Of a DNA stretch of 17,017 nt, positions 10,358 to 16,562 are shown in pieces. A program made the position numbers and the translations under genes. Origin of the DNA: DASYML01 sp036399835 (GTDB lineage Bacteria > Acidobacteriota > Blastocatellia > Pyrinomonadales > Pyrinomonadaceae); the NCBI GenBank assembly GCA_036399835.1, contig DASWMI010000106.1, positions 1 through 17,017 on the forward strand. Reading direction: 5' to 3'. Below the pieces are notes generated by a model, which saw nothing but the letters and a program-made list of their open reading frames with translations, was not told the DNA's origin and did not search any database. The stretch's first letter is position 1. The number at the start of each line of letters is the position of its first letter.

Positions 10358-11509
10358 TTAGATGCCTTCCGTGCCCTCTGAGGATGACGAAATTAAAGCT
10401 TTTTCAGGACCATTTCCGATGATCGCACCGCCACCGACCTGGTAGACATTGGCCCGCGCCACAAACTGCTCGACGAGGCTCTCCTTGGAGGTCGTGATGA
10501 ACGTCTGGGTGCGTCCTTCAAGGTGCTCCAGCAAGTAACTGATGCGTTTCCGGTCAAGCTCCGCATCCACATCATCAATGAGGAAAAGTGGATACTCGTT
10601 GTGCCATGAATAATACACTGAAATCGCCGCTAAATCAAGTATAATCAACGCGCTACGTTGTTGGCCGGAGCTGCCGAAAGTGCGCATGTCCCGTCCGTCA
10701 AACAGGATTTCAAGCTCGTCACGATGCGGTCCTATGAGGCTATAACCGGCGCTCAACTCCGCCTGTAGGCGAAGCTCTAAACGCTCCGCGATGAGCGATT
10801 CGTAAAGGCTCAAATCACCCTTGCCTTCGAGCGAAGAGACATAGCGAATCGTGATGTCCTCACGCTCAAAGAGACGGCTTTCGAGAGCATTCCTGAGTCG
10901 CTCGATATATTCCGTGCGCGCTCGATGAATCTCGGCGCTCAAAACGACAAGCTGTTCGTTCCAGGGAGCAATAATCTCCATCACGCGCTCCGTGCTCATC
11001 TCGGAGTCGGCGGCGTCCTGAAGGAGACGATTTTTCTGCTTGATGACGCGATTATAGTCGGCCAGAGTCTGGACGTAGGCCGGATGAAGCGAGACGACAC
11101 CGCGGTCTATAAAGCGACGGCGCGCTTCGGGCGCGCCGCGTATAATTTCCAGCTCGTCGGCAGTGAAAGCCACTGCGTGAAGCTGGCCCAGATAACGCGC
11201 GACCGCTTCGCGTTTGCCGTTGACTGAGACGGATTTCGTGTTTCCCTGAAGGGTGACTTGCAGCTCGCGGTGAACTTCGCGGCTGCGCCCGACCAGACCG
11301 CGTACCACGGCTAAATCTTCACCGAAGCATACGGCCTCGTGCGGGCGCTGCGTGCGAAAGGATTTGGAGGTGGCGAGCAGGTAGATGGCTTCGAGCCAGT
11401 TGGTTTTGCCCTGCCCGTTGTCGCCGTAGAGAATATTGAGACCCGGTCCCCAAGAGACTTTGCCGCTCAGATTCCTGAAATTGTGGACCTCAAGAGATTC
11501 GAGCAGCAT
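10358..11509 (-). CDS. recF: DNA replication and repair protein RecF
   Basis: RecF is an SMC/ABC-type ATPase that helps load RecA at gaps (RecFOR pathway). From ATG 11509 the protein has 383 residues, close to the family norm, and starts MLLESLEVHNFRNL, the standard RecF beginning. Walker A GDNGQGKT is at 29-36, the GPHRDE motif at 260-265, the ABC signature FGSSGQQRSA at 278-287 and Walker B with D-loop PLFLIDDVDAELD at 307-319. The frame extends upstream to a TTG at 11569, adding 20 basic residues that are not family-like, so I reject that start. No good Shine-Dalgarno precedes ATG 11509. It is separated from the upstream membrane-protein gene by 85 bases and leads directly into gyrB, the usual order. 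Confidence 0.96.
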   Translation of the reverse strand: MLLESLEVHNFRNLSGKVSWGPGLNILYGDNGQGKTNWLEAIYLLATSKSFRTQRPHEAVCFGEDLAVVRGLVGRSREVHRELQVTLQGNTKSVSVNGKREAVARYLGQLHAVAFTADELEIIRGAPEARRRFIDRGVVSLHPAYVQTLADYNRVIKQKNRLLQDAADSEMSTERVMEIIAPWNEQLVVLSAEIHRARTEYIERLRNALESRLFEREDITIRYVSSLEGKGDLSLYESLIAERLELRLQAELSAGYSLIGPHRDELEILFDGRDMRTFGSSGQQRSALIILDLAAISVYYSWHNEYPLFLIDDVDAELDRKRISYLLEHLEGRTQTFITTSKESLVEQFVARANVYQVGGGAIIGNGPEKALISSSSEGTEGI

Positions 11510-11594
11510 GCGTGCAATTTTATCACACGCCGAACTTTTGCGCCGCCCGAAGCGTGCGCGCCCTCTCAAATAATTCTCAATGACATCGGTCGCT

Positions 11595-11888
11595 TTAAGG
11601 AGTCGCCGTCGGCATACCGCCGGTCATCGCGGTCATACCACCGGCAGCAAACATCAGAATTAAGTATAAAACCAGCAAAGCGGTCCAGGCCAGCATGATG
11701 TTTTTGATGCCAAGCCGACCCGCATTCATCCAGCCCCAGATGAAGGCCCAAAGACTACAGATGAGACCGATGATTCCCTGTACGGCCCCCGCGTCCTTGA
11801 ACATTCTAATCAAGACCATGATCCAGCAGACGAGGCTGCCTAAAAGACAGACCAGCGCCAAGATTCCTAAAATTCCACCTGCTAACAT
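11595..11888 (-). CDS. Small three-helix membrane protein of unknown function
   Basis: This 97-residue protein is very hydrophobic, with predicted transmembrane segments at about 5-28, 36-56 and 63-83, short basic loops (RMFKD, GRLGIK) and a Gly/Met/Thr-rich tail (GGMTAMTGGMP). I do not recognise a family. The start ATG 11888 has a strong Shine-Dalgarno, GGAGG (11897-11901), at 8-base spacing, so it is very likely a real gene. It lies between dnaN and recF, which are normally adjacent or separated by a small S4-type RNA-binding gene in Firmicutes; this protein is unrelated to that one. It may be co-transcribed with recF-gyrB. A link with replication is not implied by anything in its sequence. 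Confidence 0.8.
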   Translation of the reverse strand: MLAGGILGILALVCLLGSLVCWIMVLIRMFKDAGAVQGIIGLICSLWAFIWGWMNAGRLGIKNIMLAWTALLVLYLILMFAAGGMTAMTGGMPTATP

Positions 11889-12208
11889 ACTTTGAGCCTC
11901 CGTTTAGTTGTTGAAAGTCAGAAAGCGCGAATTTCTTTGGTCACACATTGAACTGGGTAAACCTTGATTGGTAAAGCAAGATTACTGCTTCTTTTCCCTT
12001 TTTACGCTGGTTGTTCAGGAGCAATCAGACGACCGGACTTTTAACAGGCGGCCCGGATTCATTATCTTCAGCAGAGAAACTCTTTCGGATGGAAAGCTTC
12101 CCATCCGGATTTCGAGACGCAAGCGTGCTTGAAAACGCAACACTTTATACACGAATAGCATGATTTAGACTAGACATTTTCTCTGGCGCTGTTTGAAAGG
12201 GTCAAAGC
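11889..12208. other. Intergenic region between dnaN and the membrane-protein gene, with one hairpin
   Basis: This 320-base stretch has no convincing gene. It contains a perfect 7-base inverted repeat, CGGATGG (12086-12092) and CCATCCG (12101-12107), with an 8-base loop. No proper T tract follows on either strand, so terminator status is doubtful. It probably also holds the promoter for the membrane-protein/recF/gyrB group, but I could not identify convincing -35 and -10 boxes. Confidence 0.4.
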
Positions 12209-13321
12209 TCAGATTCTCATGGGCATCACGACGTACTTGTATTCGTAGTCGGCGTCGTTGGCGGGACGCAGTTGTGCCTGCGAGTTGCCGTCCTTGAACT
12301 CAAAATTAACCTGGCCCTCGCCAATCACGTTGAGGAAATCCTGCAAGTACTGCGCATTGAATCCTATTTCCGTATCCTCGCCGCTATATTCTGTGGCGAT
12401 GACTTCCAGTGCCTCGCCCTCTTCGGCGTTTTGCGAGCTAATCTTGAGCTGGTTGAGCGCCAGATGCATACGAATGGCGTGCGAGCGGTCGTCTGCCATG
12501 AGCGCGACGCGGCGTATGGCATGGTTGAGTTGGGCGCTATCGAAGACGACGGACTTGTCATTGCCCTTCGGCATCACCATCTCGTAATTCGGAAACTGCC
12601 CGGAAAGCTTTCTCGAGATGAGAAGGCGCGGGCCGACCTCGAAGTAGATGTGATTCTCGTCGGAGCCTAGATTAATCTCGCCCTCGAAGGAGGCCGTCAG
12701 CTTGGTTAACTCGGCCAGCGTCTTACGCGGAATCAGAGCGTCCATCGTCTCGGTCGGCGCATGGCTCCCCAAATCCTGACGAGCTACATAGGCCAGGCGG
12801 TGTCCGTCCGTCGTGACCATCTTCGCGCCTGTCTTATCCAGTATGAATTTCGCTCCCGACAGCGTGTAGCGAGACTCTTCCTGCGTGATGGCGAAGATGG
12901 TGCGGTCTATGAAGGATTTGAAAATGTCCGCGGGCAGTTTCATCGGCGCGGACTTGAAGCTGGGAACTTCCGGAAACTGGTCGCGCGAGACGCCGGCGAT
13001 CTTTGAACGAAAGTTCTCGCACTCGACCGTCACCCATTCGTTCTCCTCCTTGCGAAAACGGACCTGCGCATCCGCCAGTAGACGCGAGATGTCAAACAGC
13101 TTTCGCGCCTGGACACACATAGAGCCTGGCGTCTTGATGTCGGCTTCCGTCTCGCAACGGATCGTCACATCTAGGTCCGTGCCAATGAGGCGTATGGTAT
13201 TTTCGCCGACCGATTCAATGAGAATGTTTGAGAGGACGGGGATGGTATTTTTCTTTTCGACGATTCCCTGTACGAAGCCCAGCTCTTTTTGCAGAGCGCT
13301 CTTGCTGATGCTGAATTCCAT
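12209..13321 (-). CDS. dnaN: DNA polymerase III subunit beta (sliding clamp)
   Basis: At 370 residues this matches the three-domain bacterial clamp, which dimerises into a ring and tethers polymerase III and other factors to DNA. The start MEFSISKSALQKEL, IVEKKNTIPVLSNILIE (19-35), GTDLDVTIRCE (47-57) and the terminal YKYVVMPMRI are all family hallmarks; the last strand contributes to the partner-binding cleft. ATG 13321 has AAGGAG at about 8-base spacing. It is transcribed in the same direction as dnaA but is separated from it by the 377-base origin region, so it is either read through from dnaA or has its own promoter within or next to oriC. DnaA bound there could influence its expression. 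Confidence 0.98.
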   Translation of the reverse strand: MEFSISKSALQKELGFVQGIVEKKNTIPVLSNILIESVGENTIRLIGTDLDVTIRCETEADIKTPGSMCVQARKLFDISRLLADAQVRFRKEENEWVTVECENFRSKIAGVSRDQFPEVPSFKSAPMKLPADIFKSFIDRTIFAITQEESRYTLSGAKFILDKTGAKMVTTDGHRLAYVARQDLGSHAPTETMDALIPRKTLAELTKLTASFEGEINLGSDENHIYFEVGPRLLISRKLSGQFPNYEMVMPKGNDKSVVFDSAQLNHAIRRVALMADDRSHAIRMHLALNQLKISSQNAEEGEALEVIATEYSGEDTEIGFNAQYLQDFLNVIGEGQVNFEFKDGNSQAQLRPANDADYEYKYVVMPMRI

Positions 13322-13402
13322 TAACCAAACTCCTTATGAAGAAAAGTGAATTTTATATGCGAGTCAGAGGCAGATAGCAAGCGACCGCTTTTACTACTAC
13401 TA

Positions 13403-13428
13403 ACTAATTAAATACCTCTATTTATATA
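13403..13428. other. AT-rich candidate DNA unwinding element
   Basis: Twenty-two of 26 bases are A or T, directly next to the TAG trinucleotide run and on the side away from the DnaA boxes. This is where strand opening would be expected in the basal unwinding architecture known from Bacillus subtilis. Confidence 0.7.
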
Positions 13429-13443
13429 TAGTAGTAGTAGTAG
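13429..13443 (+). promoter_or_regulatory. DnaA-trio element (five tandem TAG triplets)
   Basis: Five perfect TAG triplets are followed by GGCC (13444-13447) and two DnaA boxes overlapping by one base (13448-13456, 13456-13464). Read on the other strand the order is boxes, GC cluster, CTA repeats, AT-rich DNA, exactly the order of the B. subtilis basal unwinding system, in which DnaA filaments engage 3'-GAT-5' triplets on single-stranded DNA. Confidence 0.8.
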
Positions 13444-13445
13444 GG

Positions 13446-13464
13446 CCTGTGGAAATGTGGAAAA
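13446..13464 (+). repeat. Double DnaA-box module, copy 1
   Basis: The 19-base unit CCTGTGGAAATGTGGAAAA contains two boxes overlapping by one base. It is identical to copy 3 (13602-13620) and to copy 2 read on the other strand (13567-13585). This copy adjoins the GC cluster and DnaA-trio. Confidence 0.9.
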
Positions 13465-13564
13465 GTCACTTTATTGTTATCAACAAAGGATTTGTTTTGC
13501 ACAGCCCCTGTGGAAAAGAGTGTGGAAAACTTTTTCCAACTGTGGAAATCTGATCGGCCCATAA

Positions 13565-13622
13565 AGTTTTCCACATTTCCACAGGCCGCTTTTGGGCTGG
13601 TCCTGTGGAAATGTGGAAAACT
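13565..13622. repeat. Perfect 21-base inverted repeat carrying double DnaA-box modules 2 and 3
   Basis: Bases 13565-13585 are the exact reverse complement of 13602-13622, with a 16-base GC-richer spacer. Each arm contains the 19-base double-box module, so four boxes face each other symmetrically. It could extrude as a hairpin or seat two head-to-head DnaA pairs. Confidence 0.9.
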
Positions 13623-13698
13623 CAAAATCAAATGTTATCTCTAAAGAACTTAGCTGAAAAGAGTGCTGTGGAAAAAATTCCACCGAAAGTTGAGCTAA

Positions 13699-15165
13699 CT
13701 ATTTGCAAAGATTGTCCATAAGGTCGCTTACGACCCTGTGGAAATTCGGGTCCTTGAGAACCAGGGCTTCAATCTTTTCCACACTGTGGATAACCGTCGT
13801 GTGATGCTTGCCGCCAAACTCGCGTCCTATCTCCGGAAAGCTATGTTTGGTCAGCCGCTTGCACAGATACATCGCCACCTGTCTGGGCACTGCGATGTAG
13901 CGCGCATTATTCTTGGAAGTCAGCTCATCCACACGCAAACGATAATGCTTGGCGACCGCTTGCTGAATCTGCTCTATGGTAATGCCAGCCGGTTGATTAT
14001 CCTCTGCGATGTTGCGAATCGCATCCTGCGCCAGCATCTTCGAGATGGGCTGACCGCGCAGAGACGAGATAGCCACCAGGCGTACCAGAGAGCCTTCAAG
14101 CTCGCGTATATTGCTTTTGACTTTACCAGCGATAAAGAAGGCCACATCATCCGGAAGCTGCACGCCGTCCAGATCGGCTTTGCGTTTGAGAATCGCGACC
14201 TTGGTCTCAAGGTCAGGCGGCTCTATATCCGCGATCAAGCCCCATTCAAAACGGGAGTGGAGTCTTTCTTCCAGCGTGGGTATCTCGCGCGGCGGGCAAT
14301 CTGAAGTGATGACGATCTGTTTCTGCCCGTCGTAAAGCGCATTAAAAGTGTGGAAAAACTCTTCCTGTGTTCGCTCCTTGCCCGCCATGAACTGTATATC
14401 GTCCATCAAAAGCACATCTATCGAGCGATATTTTTCGCGAAAAGTCTGCGCCTTGTCATAACGAATCGCGTTAATCAGCTCGTTCATAAACTTTTCGGCT
14501 GAGATATAGGAAAGCCTTAAATGCCTGTTACGCTCCTTGATGGCGTGCCCGGCGGCGTGCATCAGGTGCGTTTTGCCAAGCCCCACGCCGCCATATATAT
14601 AGAGCGGATTATAGGTTTTCCCCGGAGCTTCAGCCACAGCCAGCGCCGCAGCATGTCCAAACTGGTTGCAAGAGCCGACCACAAAAGTCTGGAATGTATA
14701 TTTCGGATTCAGGTTAAGCTCAATCGGCTCAATATCAACGAAGGTCGTCGCGCCGGGCGTTAGGCCATCCGATTCGGCTGCCTCGAGCAGCGTAAAGAGG
14801 CTGGATTTCTGCCCTCCACCGTTGGCCTTAGCGCCTTCGGCGAGGCCAAAACCGTGCTCCTGCTCTTTAATTTTCTCGGCAGCCTGCTCGGTCGAGTGGT
14901 TTTCCTCCTCCTCCACAACCCAATCAACATGATACTCAGACAGCTTCAACTCTTCGAGCGACTCGTCCAACACTTCGGAATAGTTCGAGCTGACCCAATC
15001 TTTAACCACCTGGTTGGGCGCGCGCAGATGCAGTACCTGCTCCGAATTATCGCAACCGCCAAACCGTATCGGGCGAAACCATGTCTCGAAACTCTGACGA
15101 TTGAGTCTCTTCTCGACGGCATGAAGAATGTCGCTCCACATTCTTTCCTCAATCATTGTACTCAT
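13699..15165 (-). CDS. dnaA: Chromosomal replication initiator protein DnaA
   Basis: DnaA binds oriC boxes and opens the origin. From ATG 15165 it has 488 residues. Domain I starts MSTMIEERMWSDILHAVEKRL with the family WF motif at 29-30. An acidic, poorly conserved linker (about 85-152) is domain II. The AAA+ domain III has Walker A GGVGLGKT (192-199), Walker B LLMDDIQF (252-259) and a box VII-type arginine region, RLHSRFEWGL (301-310). Domain IV (about 400-488) carries the box-reading signature as GGKHHTTVIHS (451-461), where E. coli has GGRDHTTVLHA. The frame extends to GTG 15225, but AGAGGA lies about 10 bases before ATG 15165 and the extra 20 residues are not family-like, so the ATG is preferred. 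Boxes both upstream and downstream suggest autoregulation. Confidence 0.98.
   Translation of the reverse strand: MSTMIEERMWSDILHAVEKRLNRQSFETWFRPIRFGGCDNSEQVLHLRAPNQVVKDWVSSNYSEVLDESLEELKLSEYHVDWVVEEEENHSTEQAAEKIKEQEHGFGLAEGAKANGGGQKSSLFTLLEAAESDGLTPGATTFVDIEPIELNLNPKYTFQTFVVGSCNQFGHAAALAVAEAPGKTYNPLYIYGGVGLGKTHLMHAAGHAIKERNRHLRLSYISAEKFMNELINAIRYDKAQTFREKYRSIDVLLMDDIQFMAGKERTQEEFFHTFNALYDGQKQIVITSDCPPREIPTLEERLHSRFEWGLIADIEPPDLETKVAILKRKADLDGVQLPDDVAFFIAGKVKSNIRELEGSLVRLVAISSLRGQPISKMLAQDAIRNIAEDNQPAGITIEQIQQAVAKHYRLRVDELTSKNNARYIAVPRQVAMYLCKRLTKHSFPEIGREFGGKHHTTVIHSVEKIEALVLKDPNFHRVVSDLMDNLCK
13775..13793. promoter_or_regulatory. Head-to-head DnaA boxes inside the dnaA 3' end, including the only perfect consensus box
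   Basis: TTTTCCACA (13775-13783) and TGTGGATAA (13785-13793, the perfect E. coli consensus read on the minus strand) are separated by one base. They overlap the codons for the domain IV signature. A further TGTGGAAAT lies at 13737-13745. They may extend the origin into the gene, or reflect codon choice by chance. Confidence 0.55.
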
Positions 15166-15241
15166 AGCATGTTCATCCTCTTGGTCGGGGAGGCTGAGAT
15201 TTGTGGCAGGAATAGTTACTGTCACAAATTAATACAATTAC

Positions 15242-15281
15242 CCGCATCCGCTTCGCTCAAGCAATTCTTTGAGTGATGCGG
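15242..15281 (-). other. Imperfect hairpin in the dnaA 5' leader
   Basis: CCGCATC (15242-15248) pairs with GATGCGG (15275-15281), and CTCAA (15256-15260) pairs with TTGAG (15269-15273) inside it. It lies 77 bases before the preferred dnaA start. There is no T tract. A regulatory role is only a possibility. Confidence 0.35.
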
Positions 15282-15334
15282 CGGAAGCTGTTGCAAAATC
15301 ACCCTTTTGCCCCTGCTTTTAAGACCGGCCCTGA

Positions 15335-15374
15335 AAGTTTTCCACAGGTTTTTCCACAGGCTTGTGGAAAACTT
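15335..15374. promoter_or_regulatory. DnaA-box cluster upstream of dnaA
   Basis: TTTTCCACA occurs at 15338-15346 and 15350-15358, and TGTGGAAAA at 15363-15371. The outer two sit in a perfect 12-base inverted repeat, AAGTTTTCCACA (15335-15346) and TGTGGAAAACTT (15363-15374). The position fits dnaA autoregulation and/or an upstream origin subregion (bipartite oriC). Confidence 0.8.
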
Positions 15375-15755
15375 CGGACCACTTAAAGCATTACTTTAAA
15401 TATTTCTCTTTCAATAACTTACGGGCTTTTTTTAGCTCCGAAACGGGCCGGAGACTAGCACAATAGAAATGTAGAAGCAAGAGAAATCCACAGGCTCTGG
15501 AATTTTTTTTTGAGACCCCTCGAAACCCGCTATTTTTGCTGGATTTCCCTTGCCCGCAAATCAGAACGGATTTCGTAGAGAATGGTTTTAGGACAGTATT
15601 TGGCAAATAAATTATAGAGGCCGAAGCTCCAATTCGGGGGATAGAACGAGTTTTAAGAACCTGAACTGGCGAATCCGCCCGCGGCAGGAGGTCGCTAAAG
15701 CAGGTCTCACAAGCTCAGGAGCGCGGCGAAATACGCTTACTTGGCCTCTGCTTTC

Positions 15756-15784
15756 TTGACAGAAATTTGTGCGGCAGTTAGTCT
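15756..15784 (+). promoter_or_regulatory. Putative rpmH-rnpA promoter
   Basis: A perfect -35 TTGACA (15756-15761) is followed after 17 bases by a weak -10, TAGTCT (15779-15784). The rpmH ATG lies 34 bases beyond the -10. The -35 and spacing are convincing, the -10 is not. Confidence 0.55.
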
Positions 15785-15817
15785 TACACTTTTCGTTAAA
15801 GTGGAGAATGGATTACT

Positions 15818-15964
15818 ATGCCAAAGAGAACGTTTCAACCGAACAATCGTCGCCGCGCCAAGACGCACGGCTTTCGCGCGCGGATGGCGACCAAGAACGG
15901 TCGGCTGGTGCTCAAGAGGCGGCGCGCCAAGGGGCGCAAGCGTCTGACACCGTCGCATTATTAG
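15818..15964 (+). CDS. rpmH: 50S ribosomal protein L34
   Basis: This 48-residue gene encodes the small basic large-subunit protein bL34. The sequence begins MPKRTFQPNNRRRAKTHGF, continues ARMATKNGRLVLKRRRAKGR and ends KRLTPSHY, matching the family at nearly every conserved position; usual length is 44-50 residues. ATG 15818 has GTGGAG about 11 bases upstream. It is divergent from dnaA, the standard origin neighbourhood. Its TAG stop overlaps a GTG by one base (TAGTG), the probable start of rnpA, so translation is likely coupled. The +1-shifted frame is open across the whole gene. Confidence 0.98.
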   Translation: MPKRTFQPNNRRRAKTHGFRARMATKNGRLVLKRRRAKGRKRLTPSHY

Positions 15965-16347
15965 TGGGAGGCAAGCGTCTGCTCAAACAGGGGCGTTTAC
16001 GCACCTCGGACGAATTCAAGCTTGTCTATGCCCGTGGCAGGCGCTATGAAGGGCGTTTAGTGACAGCCTTCCTGCTTCCTAACGGTCTAACTCATCACAG
16101 GTTAGGTCTGACAGCCTCGCGGAAAGCCATTGGCAATGCGGTCGAGCGCAATCGGTCCAGGCGGCTACTGCGCGAGGCCTTTCGCTTAAACAGCGCGTCG
16201 CTGGACGAGTTACAGATCAAGTATGACTGGGTGCTCAACGCCAGGCGTGCTCTGCTGCATGTGAAGATGACGGCGCCGCTTGAGGAGCTGCAAGGCATCA
16301 TTGCTCGCGCATCGCTTGACGAGCAGATGGCCGGACAAGAGCGATAA
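15964..16347 (+). CDS. rnpA: Ribonuclease P protein component
   Basis: RnpA is the protein cofactor of RNase P, which matures the 5' ends of tRNAs. From GTG 15964 it has 127 residues, the normal length. It starts with a basic segment ending LKQGRLRTSDEFKLVYARGRRYEG, typical of the family. The RNR-type motif AVERNRSRRLLREAFR is at 59-74. The GTG overlaps the rpmH stop by one base and has no Shine-Dalgarno, so it probably relies on coupling to rpmH. The same frame is open upstream through all of rpmH, to ATG 15808 (10 bases before the rpmH ATG) and on to GTG 15769. A longer, N-terminally extended product of up to 179 residues from ATG 15808 is therefore possible. yidD follows after 5 bases. Confidence 0.93.
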   Translation: MGGKRLLKQGRLRTSDEFKLVYARGRRYEGRLVTAFLLPNGLTHHRLGLTASRKAIGNAVERNRSRRLLREAFRLNSASLDELQIKYDWVLNARRALLHVKMTAPLEELQGIIARASLDEQMAGQER

Positions 16348-16352
16348 AGGCT

Positions 16353-16562
16353 ATGAGTTGGGTGCTGGTTTCGCTGCTCAGGTTTTATAAGCTTACTATT
16401 TCGCCTTGGTTGCCGCCCTCCTGTCGCTTTGTTCCAACCTGTTCGGAGTATGCGCGCGAGGCCATAGAGAAGTATGGCGCGATACGCGGGAGCTGGATGG
16501 GTATACTAAGGCTTTTGCGTTGTCATCCATTTCATCCCGGCGGCTATGACCCGGTTAAGTGA
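16353..16562 (+). CDS. yidD: Membrane protein insertion efficiency factor YidD
   Basis: This 69-residue protein matches YidD over its full length. It has a short hydrophobic/amphipathic N-terminus (VLVSLLRFYKLTISPWLPP), the family core CRFVPTCSEYAREAIEKYG with its Cys pair, and RLLRCHPFHPGGYDPV at the end. YidD is a small protein at the inner face of the membrane that assists YidC-dependent insertion. ATG 16353 follows the rnpA stop by 5 bases, with AAAGG very close upstream, so translation is probably coupled. The rpmH-rnpA-yidD-yidC order is the conserved one. Confidence 0.95.
   Translation: MSWVLVSLLRFYKLTISPWLPPSCRFVPTCSEYAREAIEKYGAIRGSWMGILRLLRCHPFHPGGYDPVK

Larger units (their letters stand above)
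13322..13698. other. Putative chromosomal origin oriC (dnaA-dnaN intergenic region)
   Basis: The region holds about eleven DnaA-box-like nonamers. Plus-strand TGTGGAAAA or TGTGGAAAT starts at 13448, 13456, 13509, 13521, 13541, 13604, 13612 and 13667. Minus-oriented TTTTCCACA starts at 13567 and ATTTCCACA at 13575. TTATCAACA, one mismatch from the E. coli consensus, starts at 13477. At the dnaN-proximal end the boxes abut GGCC, a TAG-repeat DnaA-trio and an AT-rich stretch. Open frames of about 70 codons across this region on the minus strand are dictated by the box repeats and are not credible genes. Origin function is inferred from box density, trio and gene context. Confidence 0.9.
15166..15817. 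other. dnaA-rpmH divergent intergenic region with secondary DnaA-box cluster
   Basis: This 652-base region contains three DnaA boxes (15338-15371, listed separately), an imperfect hairpin in the dnaA leader (15242-15281), an AT-rich stretch at about 15383-15422 that could hold the dnaA promoter, a T9 run near 15503 and the rpmH promoter at its right end. A 71-codon minus-strand frame at 15391-15606 starts with TTG and lacks a Shine-Dalgarno; I do not consider it a gene. No tRNA or known small RNA was recognised. Confidence 0.6.

Noticed and set aside
11510..11569. N-terminal extension of RecF from TTG 11569
   Set aside because: The basic 20-residue extension precedes the standard MLLESLEVHNFRNL start and contains a promoter-like GATAAAAT, so it is probably leader DNA.
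12086..12107. 7-base hairpin downstream of dnaN as a terminator
   Set aside because: No T tract on either strand and a short stem; recorded only as a hairpin in the intergenic entry.
13422..13683. Two overlapping minus-strand frames of about 68 codons across the origin
   Set aside because: They consist of translated DnaA-box repeats; the box-rich non-coding explanation is far better.
13738..14304. 188-codon plus-strand frame opposite dnaA
   Set aside because: Shadow of the conserved dnaA frame, with no family resemblance of its own.
14349..14357. TGTGGAAAA inside the middle of dnaA
   Set aside because: An isolated nonamer in coding sequence for a conserved AAA+ segment; most likely chance.
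15166..15225. N-terminal extension of DnaA from GTG 15225
   Set aside because: No Shine-Dalgarno precedes it, whereas ATG 15165 has AGAGGA upstream and gives a normal DnaA domain I start.
15391..15606. 71-codon minus-strand frame upstream of dnaA
   Set aside because: TTG start without Shine-Dalgarno, no recognisable family, and located just upstream of the DnaA-box cluster, where promoter sequence is expected.
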